Positions 43,953 through 55,362 of a stretch of DNA of 64,000 bases are shown here, in pieces; position 1 is the first letter of the stretch, and every line of letters starts with the position of its first letter. The stretch is from Chimonanthus salicifolius (lineage: Eukaryota; Streptophyta; Magnoliopsida; Laurales; Calycanthaceae), in the NCBI GenBank assembly GCA_013350335.1, contig CM023534.1, forward strand, positions 23,641,302 through 23,705,301. Reading direction: 5' to 3'. Both the position numbers and the translations under genes were made by a program. Under the pieces are notes generated by a model. That model was given only the letters and a program-made list of their open reading frames with translations. It searched no databases and had not been told where the DNA came from.

Positions 43953-46220
43953 TGTAATACCCTGCCCCAGATTAGCGTGTTTTAGCTTAATAATTCTTGT
44001 TTAACAGGTTAATCTTGAGGATTATGGTTAGGGCTTTGAGGAAAGCCCAGTTGTGGCCCAATCCGAGCTCGTTAGCTCAGTGATCCAGCTCTTCCAGCTG
44101 GAGGGGCATTTTGGTAATTTACCGCTTGTTGTGTTTATTTTATAAATTATGTTGATCTGTGATTATTATTAGTTGATAATGTTCTCCTTAATAAAGGATT
44201 TGTATTTTTGATTTTAAAATGAATTTATTTTCAGAAAATAGTATTTAAAATCAGCCCGTCAAAACCCCGAAAGGGAGAAATAATTATTTTTAGCGATTTT
44301 GAAAATAAGATAAATTTCAAAACTAGTATTTTGTAGTAGCCATTTTAAGTATGGTCTAGTTATTCCTTTTCACCCCAAAATGAGGTTCCTAAATTGATTT
44401 ATTTAACACTTGTTTATTTAAGTAAATAAAGTTAAATTGTGATTTTTATTTAAATCAATGGGTTTTAGTAAGAGTTAAATTCCAAATTTTTTATGGTGAT
44501 CAAAGTTTATAAAACCCAACTTATCTGTAAGATTGGATTAAGATTTCGAGTTTTTAAAATCTTATGTTAATTTAAAATCGGCTTTTTAATAAAACTGGGA
44601 CTTATTTGCAAAATTGGGTAAAACCAGAGGGCTGATTTGCCACTGTAGCGGACGTAAGCCGGTACTGCATGCAGAAGCATGCAGTGGCCAATCGGCCATT
44701 TCTTCTGGTCGGTTTTTCTATAAAACCGGCTCTCTTGCTGCAGACCAAACTCCTTTCACCTCTTTTTCTCTCTCAGTCTATCTGCTCTCTGGTTCTCAAA
44801 CCAAACCCAGCCGATCACTCTCTGTTCCCTGTTTCTTTCCCAGTTTTACCAACCGTTGCCTTAGAAGGAAGATTTTCAAAAATCTGACTTTCTCAGCCAG
44901 GAACCTCAGTGAAGGAATCCATTGCATTCCTCTTTCATTTTCAATCAGTTTAGAATCAAGAAAACCGATTTTTGGTTTAGTGTGGAGTGTGTAAAATGAT
45001 TTCAAAGTTTTAAGAAAATCTTGGTTTTTAGTGTATCAGTGGGTTTTGGGATTAAGATCTCATGGCCTACTGGGTTTTAAGACCTTAAACTATTCCCTAT
45101 GGAAAGAGGACTCCCAGAGGAGTCCATCGGACCGGCTAGGTGTGAAAACCGAATCCGGAAAACCCTCTGTTTCCGGATTCGTATTTCATACAGTGACTAC
45201 CGTCACTGTGTGCTGGTGCAGACAGTGGAGGAAGACGACTCTCGGACGGTCCGAGAGTCGATCTTCGGATGGTCCAAGGGTCAGACCTTCAGACGGTCCG
45301 AGCAGTACCCCTCAGACGTTTCGAGCTTAACCCGAAGCCCAGGAATGCCCGAGACCAGTTTGACCCGCTCGGACGATCCGAGAAGAGCTCGGAAGGACCG
45401 AGCCCACTCGGAAGGACCGAACCCTAACTTCGGATGATCCAAGGGACTAGACCCACCGAGACTTATTTTCTTCATTTTTTTGGTTCGGAAGGACTTCGGA
45501 AGGTCCCAGACCCGATCCTCGGACGATCCGAAGTCAGACCCATGTTCCGAGGTCAGTGACTAGTTTAGGTGTGGTTTGGATGTCCGAAGCCACCATACCT
45601 GGTTCCGATGCATGTCCCGAGGGACCTAGTTTTTGAAATGTAAAATGTTCTTGTTTGATGGTTATTTATGATGTGATGTTAGTACCCCATTGTTAATTAA
45701 AATGTCTACTAACCCTCTTCTCTTATTACTATACTGTAAATACTATTGTATTCACTTTTAGCCGACCCTATTGGTCGGGCACTGAGTGATCTCACTTTCA
45801 GGCCGACGCTATATTGTCGGGCACTAAGTGACCTCGAGGCCTAACTCAAAATGTCAAATCTGGTCCTATCCAAAAAACAACCGAGAAGTGACCTGAGGAT
45901 CTAGACCTAACTCAATAAGTCAATCTGGTCAATGCCCAGAAGACAATATGAGTTTTGGACTGAGCACCCTTTTTATTATATTATTATCTTGTGGATTATT
46001 ATAATTTAAAAAGGATAGAAACCGAGTAGGAGACTCAATTCCATGTACCTTGGATGTTTTGGGAAAACCAGTATGATTTAGAAATACTGCTTGTATGTGT
46101 ACATGCTATATATGAATGTTGTGTATATTGATTGTGCACTTGTTTGCTTGTTTGAACAGAGACTATGAAACCACACAGTTACGGTGAGGGAACTTAACTT
46201 TGCAACTTGATGTAAACAGG
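43953..46220 (+). mobile_element. Truncated gypsy LTR related to 12878-16078
   Basis: Starts TGTAATACCCTGCCCCAGAT, immediately after CAGAATT of unit C; unit B keeps this site uninterrupted near 19404. The sequence is the reverse complement of the solo LTR at 12878-16078 over most of its length. Landmarks are GAGGGGCATTTTGGTAATTT (44100), CTGCATGCAGAAGCATGCAG (44665) and GAGGGAACTTAACTTTGCAA (46187). Similarity stops near 46220, before the LTR end, and there is no right target duplication. It was therefore truncated, probably when the copia region was joined. It carries an array of TCGGAC/GTCCGA motifs at about 45235-45545. Confidence 0.82.
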
Positions 46221-46420
46221 TTTATTTGATATAGATATTGAGGGTAAAAAGAATGAAAATCGGACGGTAAAAAAAAATTGTAAAAGAGTGAAAAAGAAAC
46301 GGAGAGAGGCAGGAAGAAGACAGAGATCGAGCGAAAGAGGGAAAATGAAAGAGGATTTTGTCGGAAAGAGGAAGAGGGAAAAAAAGGGGAAAACGAGGGT
46401 TAAAAGAACTTACCCGCGTG

Positions 46421-46786
46421 TTTCAGTCGACTGAAACATAGTTTCAATCGGCTGAAAAAGGGAGCCGAGAGCAGACAGTGAATCAGAGAGAAACTCAGTC
46501 GGCTGAAAAAGGAGTAACTGCATGGTTCAGTCGGCTGATAGTTATTTTAAGGCGGGTGAAAATGGGAATCGCGAGGTTCAGTAGGTTGAAAAGGAGTTTC
46601 AGTCGACTGAAAAATGGCACGTAGAGCATACAGTAAACAGAGGCAAAATCAGTCGACTGAAAATTAGTTTCACTCGGCTGAAAAAATGGGTAGCCGTATG
46701 GTTCAGTCAGCTGAAAAATAAGAGCAAAAATAGCCAGTGCATAGGAATATTTTAATCGACTGAAATTTGAATATCAATCGGCTGAA
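46421..46786. repeat. Array of TTTCAGTCGACTGAAA palindromes
   Basis: Eleven copies or variants of a 16-bp palindrome, spaced 20-60 bp. Perfect TTTCAGTCGACTGAAA is at 46421-46436 and 46597-46612. Variants with TCGGCTGAAA or TCGACTGAAA cores are near 46442, 46493, 46526, 46577, 46648, 46668, 46702, 46750 and 46772. The array lies downstream of the copia RNase H on the minus strand, where the 3' untranslated region of the element should be. Confidence 0.9.
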
Positions 46787-46813
46787 CGTGTCCGTCCCCT
46801 TTTTTTTTTTAAT

Positions 46814-47540
46814 TCAGCACACATCCCTACTGAGGTACATTCCCAAATCTTTTATGATTGTACAAAATCTATCTTCAGGAAGAGGTTTTGTAAAAATATT
46901 GGCCAGTTGGTGATCAGTGCTTACAAATTCTAATTGAACATCACCTCTTTGCACATGGTCTCTAATGAAATGGTGTCTAATTTCAATGTGCTTAGTTCTA
47001 GAGTGTTGTATGGGATTTTTTGAGAAATTTATAGCACTTGTATTGTCACACCTAATTGGAATGCTATCATAATTAAGTCCAAAATCTTCCAATTGTTGTT
47101 TCATGTACAACACTTGTGCACAACAACTCCCGGCAGCTACGCATTCTGCTTCAGCTGTGGATAAGGCCACTGAATTTTGTTTTTTACTAAACCAAGATAC
47201 AAGGGAGATTCCAAGAAAGTGACAAGTCACGCTCATGCTTTTTCTATCAATTTTACAACCGGCAAAGTCCGCATCCGAATAACTTACTAATTCGAGTGAA
47301 GTGTGTTTAGGATACCATAAGCCCAAATCAATAGTGCCAATCAAATATCGGAAAACACGTTTTACGGCAACAAGGTGTGATTCTTTGGGGCAAGATTGAA
47401 AACATGCACACAAACATACACTAAACATTATATCCGATCTACTAGCGGTTAAGTACAACAAACTTCCTATCATGCCTCTATAGAGTTTCATATCAACAGG
47501 TTTGCCACAATCATCCTTGTCAAGCTTGTGTAGATGGGCT
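46814..47540 (-). pseudogene. Copia RNase H and RT end
   Basis: C-terminal end of a Ty1/copia polyprotein. On the minus strand it reads KLDKDDCGKPV and YRGMIGSLLYLTASRSDIMF, the end of the copia RT connection. Next comes YSDADFAGCKIDRKSMSV with the first RNase H Asp, then SWFSKKQNSVALSTAEAECV with the catalytic Glu. It ends IRCDNTSAINFSKNPIQHSR and LANIFTKPLPEDRF. The domain is open to its stop. A frameshift near 47530 separates it from the upstream RT. Confidence 0.92.
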
Positions 47541-49069
47541 CATATGAGTCCCTAATTGATTTAGCTTCATTCATTCCAAATTTCTTGAGAAGGTCTTTGA
47601 CATATTTTGATTGATTTATAAATATCCCTTCACAAGATTGCTTGATTTGTAAACCAAGGAAGAAGGTTAGTTCACCCATCATACTCATCTCGAATTCATC
47701 ATGCATGATTTTCACAAATTCTTTACAAAGTTGTTCATTTGTAGATCCAAAAATAATGTCGTCCACATATATTTGTATAATGAGCATATCATTGTCTAGA
47801 GATTTAATAAATAAAGTAGTGACAATTTTTCCTCTTGTAAAACCATTTTTAATGAGAAAATTACTAAGCCTATCATACCATGCTCTAGGTGCTTGCTTTA
47901 AACCATATAATGCTTTTGATAATTTGTAAACATGATTAGGAAATTCATGATTTTCAAATCCGGGTGGTTGTTTTACATAACTTCTTCGGAGATGAAACCA
48001 TTTAGAAAGGCATTTTTCACATCCATTTGAAATTTTTGAAACAAGCATATGCAAGCAACATTCTTATGACTTCTAGCCTAGCAACCGGGGCAAAGGTTTC
48101 CTCATAATCTATCCCTTTTTCTTGGTTGTAACCTTTGGCTACTAGTCTAGCTTTGTTTCTAACAATATTTCCTTCCTCATCCTTTTTATTTCTAAAAACC
48201 CACTTTGTGCCAATTATTGAGTGATCCTTAGGCATAGGCACAAGGTCCCATACTTTGTTTCTTTCAAATTGATTTAGTTTTTCTTGCATGGCAATTATCC
48301 AAAACTCATCTATTTCGGCATCTTGAATGTTCTTTGGTTCGATTTGAGAGACAAAAGCCATGTTGTTACAAGCGCTTCTAAGTTTAGATCTAATGGTTAT
48401 TCCTTGAGATGGTTCACCAATAATTTGATCTTTTTGGTGATCTCTTACAAAACTCCAAGCCTTAGGAAGATCATTATTTGGTTTGATGTCCTCACTATCT
48501 TGTCTTCCACTACTATTTGAAGCATTTACTTCATTTTTAGGATTGTCTTGGATATCAAGTTGATTCATCTCTTTTTCCAAAATTACAACGTCATCATCAA
48601 GATCTTTTTTTATTTCAAAAGGGTTGGCTTTATCAAAGACCACATGAATCGATTCCTCCACAATTGATGTTCTCTTATTATATACTCTATATGCTTTGCT
48701 AATGGGAGAATAGCCAACAAAGATTCCTTCATCTGATTTTGGATCGAATTTTCCTAATTGATCTTTGGTGTTTAGTATAAAACACTTGCATCCAAAAACT
48801 CGAAAGTATCCAATGTTTGGTTTTCTACTATTCCATATCTCATAAGGGGTCTTATCCAATCCTTTTCTAATTGTTACCCTATTTATAACATGGCAACCGG
48901 TGCTTACGGCTTCGGCCCAAAAGTATGTTGGTAACTTATGTTCATTAAACATGGTCCTAGCTATTTCTTGAAGTGTTCTATTCTTTTTGTTAACTAATCC
49001 ATTTTGTTGGGGATTTTTAGGAGCGGAGAAATTGTGACCAAAACCATTTTCATCACAAAGTATTTCCAT
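47488..49069 (-). pseudogene. Copia integrase C-terminus and reverse transcriptase
   Basis: From 49069 down, the integrase end reads [20 protein letters not shown], then [18 protein letters not shown], then [20 protein letters not shown], and [20 protein letters not shown]. The RT starts at [20 protein letters not shown]. It continues [20 protein letters not shown] and [15 protein letters not shown] frameshift near 48020-48054 moves to a second frame with LYGLKQAPRAWYDRLSNF and IQIYVDDIIFGSTN, the copia YVDD catalytic motif. Broken by the frameshift but otherwise well kept. Confidence 0.92.
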
Positions 49070-49408
49070 TTCTTGATTTTCGAATTCTCTACCTCTATCA
49101 CTTCTAATGTTGTTGATTGCATATCATTTTTCATTTTGGACTCTTCTACAACATGGCAACCGGTGCTTACGGCTTCGGCTCAAAAGTATGTTGGTAACTT
49201 ATGTTCATTAAACATGGTCCTAGCTATTTCTTGAAGTGTTCTATTCTTTTTGTCAACTAATCCGTTTTGTTGGGGATTTTTAGGAGCGGAGAAATTGTGA
49301 CCAAAACCATTTTCATCATAAAGTATTTCCATTTCTTGATTTTCGAATTCTCTACCTCTATCACTTCTAATGTTGTTGATTGCATATCATTTTTCATTTT
49401 GGACTCTT
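48887..49408 (-). repeat. 261-bp tandem duplication inside copia integrase
   Basis: Two nearly identical copies, about 48887-49147 and 49148-49408. Both hold ACATGGCAACCGGTGCTTAC, TTTGTTGGGGATTTTTAGGA and GATTGCATATCATTTTTCAT. The copy nearer the integrase start has TGA where the other has TGG (in the YFWAEA motif). Both copies share a TGA in the NEK-YAIN stretch. The duplication repeats part of the catalytic core and shifts the frame, so it disables the protein. Confidence 0.9.
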
Positions 49409-50169
49409 CTACAAAATTTTGCAAAAGCTTTAGGTGCATCATTTTTGTGAGCTAGATATAACACGCAAGAGAAGCGAGAATAATCATCAACAATTACAAA
49501 TGCATATGACTTACCACCCATACTTTGAACTTTGCTATGACCAAACAAATCCAAATGCAATAGTTGAAGAAGCCTAGAGGTAGATATATGTATTTTGCTT
49601 TTAAAGGAACTTTTGATTTGTTTTCCAAATTGGCATGCATCACAAATTCTATCCTTGGCAAATTTGGCCTTAGGCAAGCCATCAACTAATTCAAATTTGG
49701 ATAGATTTGAAACAAGTTCAATGTGAGCATGTCTTAGTCTCCTATGCCATAACCAACTATTTTCATTTATGACTGCAAGGCATTTAACATTTTGATTAAG
49801 CATTTTATCGAAGTCAATGGTGTAAACATTTTCATCTCTATATGCTATGAACATTTCTTTATCATTGCTAGCATTTCTAATAAAACATTTAATTGATTCA
49901 AATACTACCTTATTGTCTTTATCACAAAGTTGACTTACATTAAGTAAATCATGTTTCAACCCATCTACCAATAGTACATCTTCAATGGAAAGTAAGGGAT
50001 CATTACCAATTTTACCTTTACCGATGATCTTGCTCTTGGAGTTGTCACCAAAGGTAACAAATCCACCATGTTTGAGAGAGAGAGAGATGAATTTTGATTT
50101 GTCTCCCGTCATATGTCTTGAGCATCCACTATCAAGAAACCATTTGTCTTTTCTTGGCGTTGATTTCAT
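49387..50169 (-). pseudogene. Copia protease and integrase N-terminus
   Basis: Starts MKSTPRKDKWFLDSGCSRHM: the copia protease active site DSG followed by CSRHMTG is intact. Next come FVTFGDNSKSKIIGKGKIG and VLLVDGLKHDLLNVSQLCDK. The integrase zinc region follows with WLWHRRLRHAHIELVSNLS and RICDACQFGKQIKSSF (HHCC). The catalytic core starts LLQLLHLDLFGHSKVQSMGG and FVIVDDYSRFSCVLYLAH. The frame ends at the duplication described at 48887-49408. The gag stop at 50240 separates it from gag by a 70-bp gap with a stop and frame change. Confidence 0.92.
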
Positions 50170-50239
50170 GCATATCTACAAAACACATTTAAGTAATTCT
50201 TTTTGGTCCCCATGTAGAGTTGGGTCCATTTGGTTTAGA

Positions 50240-51889
50240 TTATAAGGCAATGTTCATTTTTGGAACCCAAATCATTGTTGTTAACCCTTTTGCTTTCCTA
50301 ATTGAGCAAGAATAAGAAATATGTCCGTTCTTTCCACAAAAGTTGCAAGTAATGTATGGAGAGGTAGGAGATGAAGTTTTGACAAAGAAGTTTTTGTAAA
50401 ATGATTTCTTTGTTTTGGGATTATATCCCAATCCTTCTTTATTAAAAACACATCTTTGATTTTCCAATAACATATCTAAATTTTTCTTTCCCATGGTAAA
50501 TTTCTTAAAAGACTTAGTTAAGTTATTCAATTTTTCTTCCAATACAATATTTTCCTTTTTGTATAGACATGGAAATGAAGGTAGTCTTGAAATTTTATCA
50601 ATTTTCTCTTTCAATTCTTTTTCAAGTTTGTCATAGGCAAGAACCTTTTTGTTAAGCTCCTCATTTTCAAGTTTCAACTTTTCAAGTTCTTTTGAAAGTG
50701 AGGAGTTGTCTCTTCTAAGAGTAACATTTTCTTTTCCTTGTTTTTTAAGATACTTGTACATTTCTTCTAGTGAGTCAACTAGTTCTTCTACACTAGGTGC
50801 ATCATTTTCTAAAGAGTCAAGTGTAGGATTTACCTCATCTTCATTTGCCATGAAACAAATATTTGTCGTGTGGTTTTTGGATGATTCACCATCCGATTTG
50901 CTATCGGACTCCAACCATGCAGCTTTGAATGCTTTCTTTTTGAACTTCTTGTCATCTTTCTTCAATAGCGGACATTCGGCTTTGATGTGTCCCGTTTTAC
51001 CACAATTAAAACAAGTGAGGGGCTCTTTCTTGCTTGAATCTCCCTTATAGCTATCTTTCTTGAATGGCTTCTTTCGAAATTGATTGTTTCTTCTCAAGAG
51101 ACTCTTGAATTTACGGGTGATCAAGACCAAGTCTTCATTGTCATCCTCACTACCTTCTTCTTCTTCTTGATCAACATATGTCTCCTTTGGTGAGGCTTTA
51201 AATGCAAAAGACTTCTTTTCTTTGGCAATTTCCTTTCGACCATTCATGGAAATCTCATGGGTCATGAGAGATCCCAAGAGTTCATCAAGTCCCAATATGG
51301 AGATATTTTTTGCTTCTATTATCGCCGTTGACTTCGACTCCCAAGAATCTGGCAATGACCTAAGAATTTTGCTCACATTATCTTCGTTAGAATAAGTTTT
51401 TCCAAAGGCATTAAGTTCATTTATAATCTTTGTGAATCTACTAAACATGGAAGAAATAGACTCATTTGGCTCCATAGTGAATAGTTCATATGAATGTACA
51501 AGCCTATAAATTTTTGATTTCTTCACTTGATTAGTGCCTTTATAGGTCACTAGAAGCTTATCCCAAATTTCCTTGGCCGATTTGGAAGATGAAACTCTAT
51601 TAAATTCATTTCGGTCAAGAGCACAAAATAGAATGTTCATGGCTTGAGAGTTATATTGATTAAGCCTATAATCATTCTCATCCCAAATCTCTCTAGGTTT
51701 AGGAGCAAGGTCAATTAGTCCTTTTGGAACCAAAGACCCAAATTCAATAGCTTCCCATATGTGATGGTCCATTGATTGTAAGAAAATTTGCATCCTAGTT
51801 TTCCAGAAATTGTAGTTACTTCCATTGAACAATGGAGGTCTATTAATTGAACAACCTTCACCATAAGAAGATCCCCCAAAGTTTGTCAT
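50240..51889 (-). CDS. Ty1/copia gag, SIRE-like, 549 aa open frame
   Basis: A full-length gag frame of a copia retrotransposon. Starting at MTNFGGSSYGEG it has RPPLFNGSNYNFWKTRMQIF near residue 20, the copia gag entry motif. The UBN2-type core includes KEIWDKLLVTYKGTNQVKKS and LRSLPDSWESKSTAIIEAKN, about residues 105-180. A first CCHC knuckle, CFNCGKTGHIKAEC, lies at about residue 295. A coiled-coil-like Lys/Glu/Leu-rich stretch follows at about 385-450. A second knuckle, CNFCGKNGHISYSC, is near residue 520. Two knuckles, a long C-terminal part and an overall length near 550 residues suit the SIRE/Maximus lineage. The frame is uninterrupted, although pol downstream is broken, so the element is not autonomous. 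Confidence 0.9.
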   Translation of the reverse strand: MTNFGGSSYGEGCSINRPPLFNGSNYNFWKTRMQIFLQSMDHHIWEAIEFGSLVPKGLIDLAPKPREIWDENDYRLNQYNSQAMNILFCALDRNEFNRVSSSKSAKEIWDKLLVTYKGTNQVKKSKIYRLVHSYELFTMEPNESISSMFSRFTKIINELNAFGKTYSNEDNVSKILRSLPDSWESKSTAIIEAKNISILGLDELLGSLMTHEISMNGRKEIAKEKKSFAFKASPKETYVDQEEEEGSEDDNEDLVLITRKFKSLLRRNNQFRKKPFKKDSYKGDSSKKEPLTCFNCGKTGHIKAECPLLKKDDKKFKKKAFKAAWLESDSKSDGESSKNHTTNICFMANEDEVNPTLDSLENDAPSVEELVDSLEEMYKYLKKQGKENVTLRRDNSSLSKELEKLKLENEELNKKVLAYDKLEKELKEKIDKISRLPSFPCLYKKENIVLEEKLNNLTKSFKKFTMGKKNLDMLLENQRCVFNKEGLGYNPKTKKSFYKNFFVKTSSPTSPYITCNFCGKNGHISYSCSIRKAKGLTTMIWVPKMNIAL

Positions 51890-51931
51890 TCGATTGATTT
51901 CTCAAATGGTTAAGTAATTCCGAGAATCTGT

Positions 51932-51943
51932 GCTCTGATACCA
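51932..51943 (-). promoter_or_regulatory. Copia primer binding site (initiator Met tRNA)
   Basis: The minus strand reads TGGTATCAGAGC, a perfect copia primer site. It lies five bases inside the LTR end at 51949 and about 40 bases before the gag start, as expected for the 5' end of the minus-strand element. Confidence 0.92.
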
Positions 51944-51948
51944 ATTAT

Positions 51949-52560
51949 TGTCCAGAAATTGACCCTAGAGGGGGGGTGAATTGGGTCAATGCAAACTTTT
52001 TGGGTTTTCTTTGATTTCACAATTAAGAAAAGTAAGATGCAAATAAGTAGTAAATAAATGCTAGAATATAAAATAGGAGATGAGAAGAGATGGAGAGATT
52101 GAACTTGAGATTTTTACGAGGTTCGGCGTTCTTGCCTATGTCCTCGCATCAAGTACACCACTTGAGGATTGAATGCACTAAACTTCTCCTTCAAGGGTGG
52201 AGAAGAAACCTATTACAATGCTTATAGAGAACACTCTTTGTTTTGAAGGTGAAGACACCCTTCTCCTTCACAAAGGTTATACCAACCCTTCACAAACTTT
52301 ATCTCTCAAGGAAATGTAGAAGATTACAATGTAAAGCTTAAGAGTAACTCTCAAATGTTTACAAATCTAGTTTACTAAGAGCTACTCAAAGAGTTGAACG
52401 AAAATGGCTCAAGGTAAGATTGTAAGAGATGGATTTTGAGCTAGAGTATGCTTGGGATTTGATTTCAATGGATTCCTCTTGATTTCAAGTAAGTCAACAC
52501 ACTTTCTACCCATTGAAGCTTGGTTTTATAATTTTATCTAGGATTGGAGTGATGGCCAGT
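51949..52560 (-). mobile_element. 5' LTR of the copia element (outer limit uncertain)
   Basis: On the plus strand it starts TGTCCAGAAATTGACC next to the primer site. GGGGGGGTGAATTGGGTCAA and TTTTTACGAGGTTCGGCGTT are typical of SIRE-like LTRs. A TATA-like ATTATAAAACC is read on the minus strand near 52525-52540, so the U3 part extends further right. I could not find the opposite terminus or a 3' LTR to the left of 46814, so the element lacks one LTR. Confidence 0.72.
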
Positions 52561-53431
52561 TCTAAGTTCAATTTCTACTTCACCAAAGGATCAATCTATG
52601 TAAATTTACTGATGTATATAAATAAGAAGGCTTGCACATATACCGAAGACAAGTCACTACTCTAAGAAACTTGATCATAAAAATGAATGACGTCTGTCAT
52701 CTTTGAAAAGTGATCTAGGTCACAAAAGTACAATGACGTTATCATTTTGTCCTTGGGAGCCCAACACAAAATCCATTAAGATGTCAATGCATGGGCTGAG
52801 TTTGTTGTACTTGTCCAGCACAAAAGTAGTTCACTTAGTATCAACTCAACAACTAGCATCTATCGCTTGAATTTGTTTGCCAAACTATGTCTCAGAGGAA
52901 ATGTGCTTATGTGTAGAAATGCCATCCATTTAGCATTTGTGCAGTAACTTTTTTTTTTTGCATTCAAATATTCAGAGCCTCAAGATCTGGATACAAAATA
53001 AACCCCTTTGGATCAAATAATTACGTTAATGCTGAAGGGCTTGAATTATGGTATAGAATTCAATGTTTCACGTTGAATCTGGGCTAAAAAAATGGTGCAC
53101 CGATACGTACGAATCAAGGCACTGATATGTATACTATGGGCCAATACACACATTCTCTCTTTCGATTTTTTTTTTTTAATTTTTTTTCAAAAATACAGAA
53201 AATCAAGAAGATTCTAGGATTCAAGGATATGTCATTGTATCATTATTTCGCTTTCATTTAGATATTCAAATTTGATTTTAAATTTATGAAATCGAGAATT
53301 TTAAAATATATCCAAAATAATTGTGGAAAAATCTCAAAAAAATCTAAATTATCAGCCAAGATTTCTAAAATTTCAGTCAAAGTTTTTGCTTTACATTTCA
53401 GACAAAATATTGAGCTAATTCATCCAAAATT
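52561..53431. other. Unassigned, probably includes copia U3
   Basis: AT-rich sequence without a frame or repeat partner. The first few hundred bases may be the remaining U3 of the copia LTR. Confidence 0.35.
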
Positions 53432-54152
53432 TCCTTACAAAGTACTCCAAGATTTCAGGCCCAGTAACACCAGATCTGCTCCTGAATGTCATCTTTGATT
53501 TGCTATGTTTTTTTGTTCTTTCCACTCAGACTTATTGTGGATTGTAAGGTTTAAGAATCGTCCATATCTGTTGCATCAATCTCGTCCTAAATCAGTTCTA
53601 ATTGGTGCCATTAAATTACACTACTTACCTTGATTGCATCGTTTCCAACCCAAGCCCAGACCTGTCTCATATTGGCTTACACGTTTCTGCTCACCGTAAT
53701 ACCAGTCATTTATTCAATTAATTATTATATTTAGTGATCCCAAGATCACCCATAACTAATTTATATCCTTAGTACATGTTCTAGCCAGCAATTATTAACT
53801 TGGGACCTTTCAATTCCTTGCAAAGTGTTGCAAGACTTCAGGCCTAGTAACGCCAGATCTACTCTGGACTGTCACCATTGATTTGCTGTGTTTTTTTTTT
53901 TTTTTTTTTCACTCGGACTTATTGCTGATTTAAGGCTCAAGAGTCATCCATATCTGTTGCATCATTCTCGTCCTGAACCAGCTCTAATTGTAGGCATGAA
54001 ATTGCACTGGTTACCTTCCTTGCATCATTTCCAACCAAAGCCCAGATCTGTCTGATCTTGGCTTACACGTTTCTGATCCTCACTGAAATACCAGCCATTT
54101 ATTCAATTAATGTATTTAAAGATCCCAAAATCATCCATAGCTAATTCATATT
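53432..54152. repeat. Tandem duplication, about 375-bp unit
   Basis: 53432-53770 and 53812-54152 are two diverged head-to-tail copies. Both hold CCATATCTGTTGCATCA, GGCTTACACGTTTCTG and ATTTATTCAATTAAT. A poly-T tract has expanded in the second copy (about 53890-53908). No coding potential or family was recognised. Confidence 0.85.
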
Positions 54153-54631
54153 CAATTAATTTTCTGATATAAATAAGTTTGTTAAAAAATACCATTAAGG
54201 ACACTGTTGTAGACAACTAAAAAAATTTAAAATCGCAATGGACCTGTATTAACGGTCGAAACTATTTTTTATAAAAAAAGGGAATCCGACCGTTGCACAT
54301 GCCACCGATCGTTGTAAGAAAACTGAAATGTTTCCGTCGTGGGATGGGCCACAACTTTGCGCCTGCAGCAGAGGCCTGTCGCCCTGCGAGGTGTGCGCCT
54401 GCTAGGAATGTATGGTCATTTCTGTTAACCTTAGGGTCAAATAATGGCACTACTCAACTTCTCAAGGAAAAAAGCCATTGGTTGTACTTATTAGCTCAGG
54501 TTACACCAATCCCAACAAGGAAAGTGTTTGTCTTTTATCTTATAAGCTTTCTCAAAATAAGGCGAGGCAAGCGAAAGGATTATACTAATTTTCTCCTTGA
54601 TCAAAGGCAAAGCTATGATTATATAACAATA
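54153..54631. other. Unassigned DNA
   Basis: No gene recognised. There is a short GC-richer patch at 54350-54410 in which an open frame exists on both strands, but it has no domain I know. Confidence 0.3.
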
Positions 54632-55362
54632 TTATCAGAACTAGATTGTTTCTCGAAATGTCTTTGAAGAAGGTTGAATTAAATAAGGTTCAACCGCAGT
54701 CAAATCTGTGCCATTAATATAAATATTATAAATAATATTTAATTATTAATTAAAATTTAATTAATGAGTTGAATAAAATTTTAAGCAAAAAAATTATTAT
54801 TTAGATATGAAATTATTATTTTCACTTAAATTATAAAATATCAAAATATAACAATATTTAATTAATTCTAAGATAAATATAATATTTACATTAAAAATAT
54901 GCAAATATTCAAACTATTAATAACATAAGAACAAATATAAATAATCATATTATTAACGTATTCATTTTAATAATATTATAATGTTATATATCCTTTAAGA
55001 TAATTGCCATAAATGACTAACATCATTATTTATATATTATTAGTTAATCAATATATATTAGGTTGCTAATATTGGTGTCATATAATAAATATCATAATTT
55101 CATAACACATTGCCACAAGTCTCAAATGACCAAATCTTGTAAATATCACCAGCTAATGTAGTACTAAATATATATTTAAAAATTTAATATATTTTAATAT
55201 TTTTAAACATAGTGAACTGAGTCCACGGTTCACGGTTCAATTAGAAAAACATTGGTGAACCGCAGTTTGACTGTTCAGAAGGATTTTAATTAGACCAAAC
55301 CGTAAAGAAGATGGGCTAAGGTTGAACCGCGGTTTGACTGCAATCCGTTCGATTCTGATAAC
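54632..55362. mobile_element. AT-rich non-autonomous DNA element candidate
   Basis: TTATCAGAAC at 54632 and the reverse complement of the right end, GTTATCAGAATCG (55350-55362), form short terminal inverted repeats. Just inside, GGTTCAACCGCAGTCAAAT on the left matches the reverse complement of GTTGAACCGCGGTTTGACTG on the right. The interior is very AT-rich. A part copy lies at about 55916-56075. The target duplication is unclear. Confidence 0.5.

Noticed and set aside
51932..51943. Possible tRNA gene fragments at the TGGTATCAGAGC sites (also 24944-24955 and 57032-57043)
   Set aside because: Only the 12-base complement of a tRNA 3' end is present, next to LTR ends; these are primer binding sites.
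54293..54667. 124-codon plus-strand open frame
   Set aside because: No recognisable domain; the frame enters AT-rich transposon-like DNA and has an overlapping antisense frame of similar quality.
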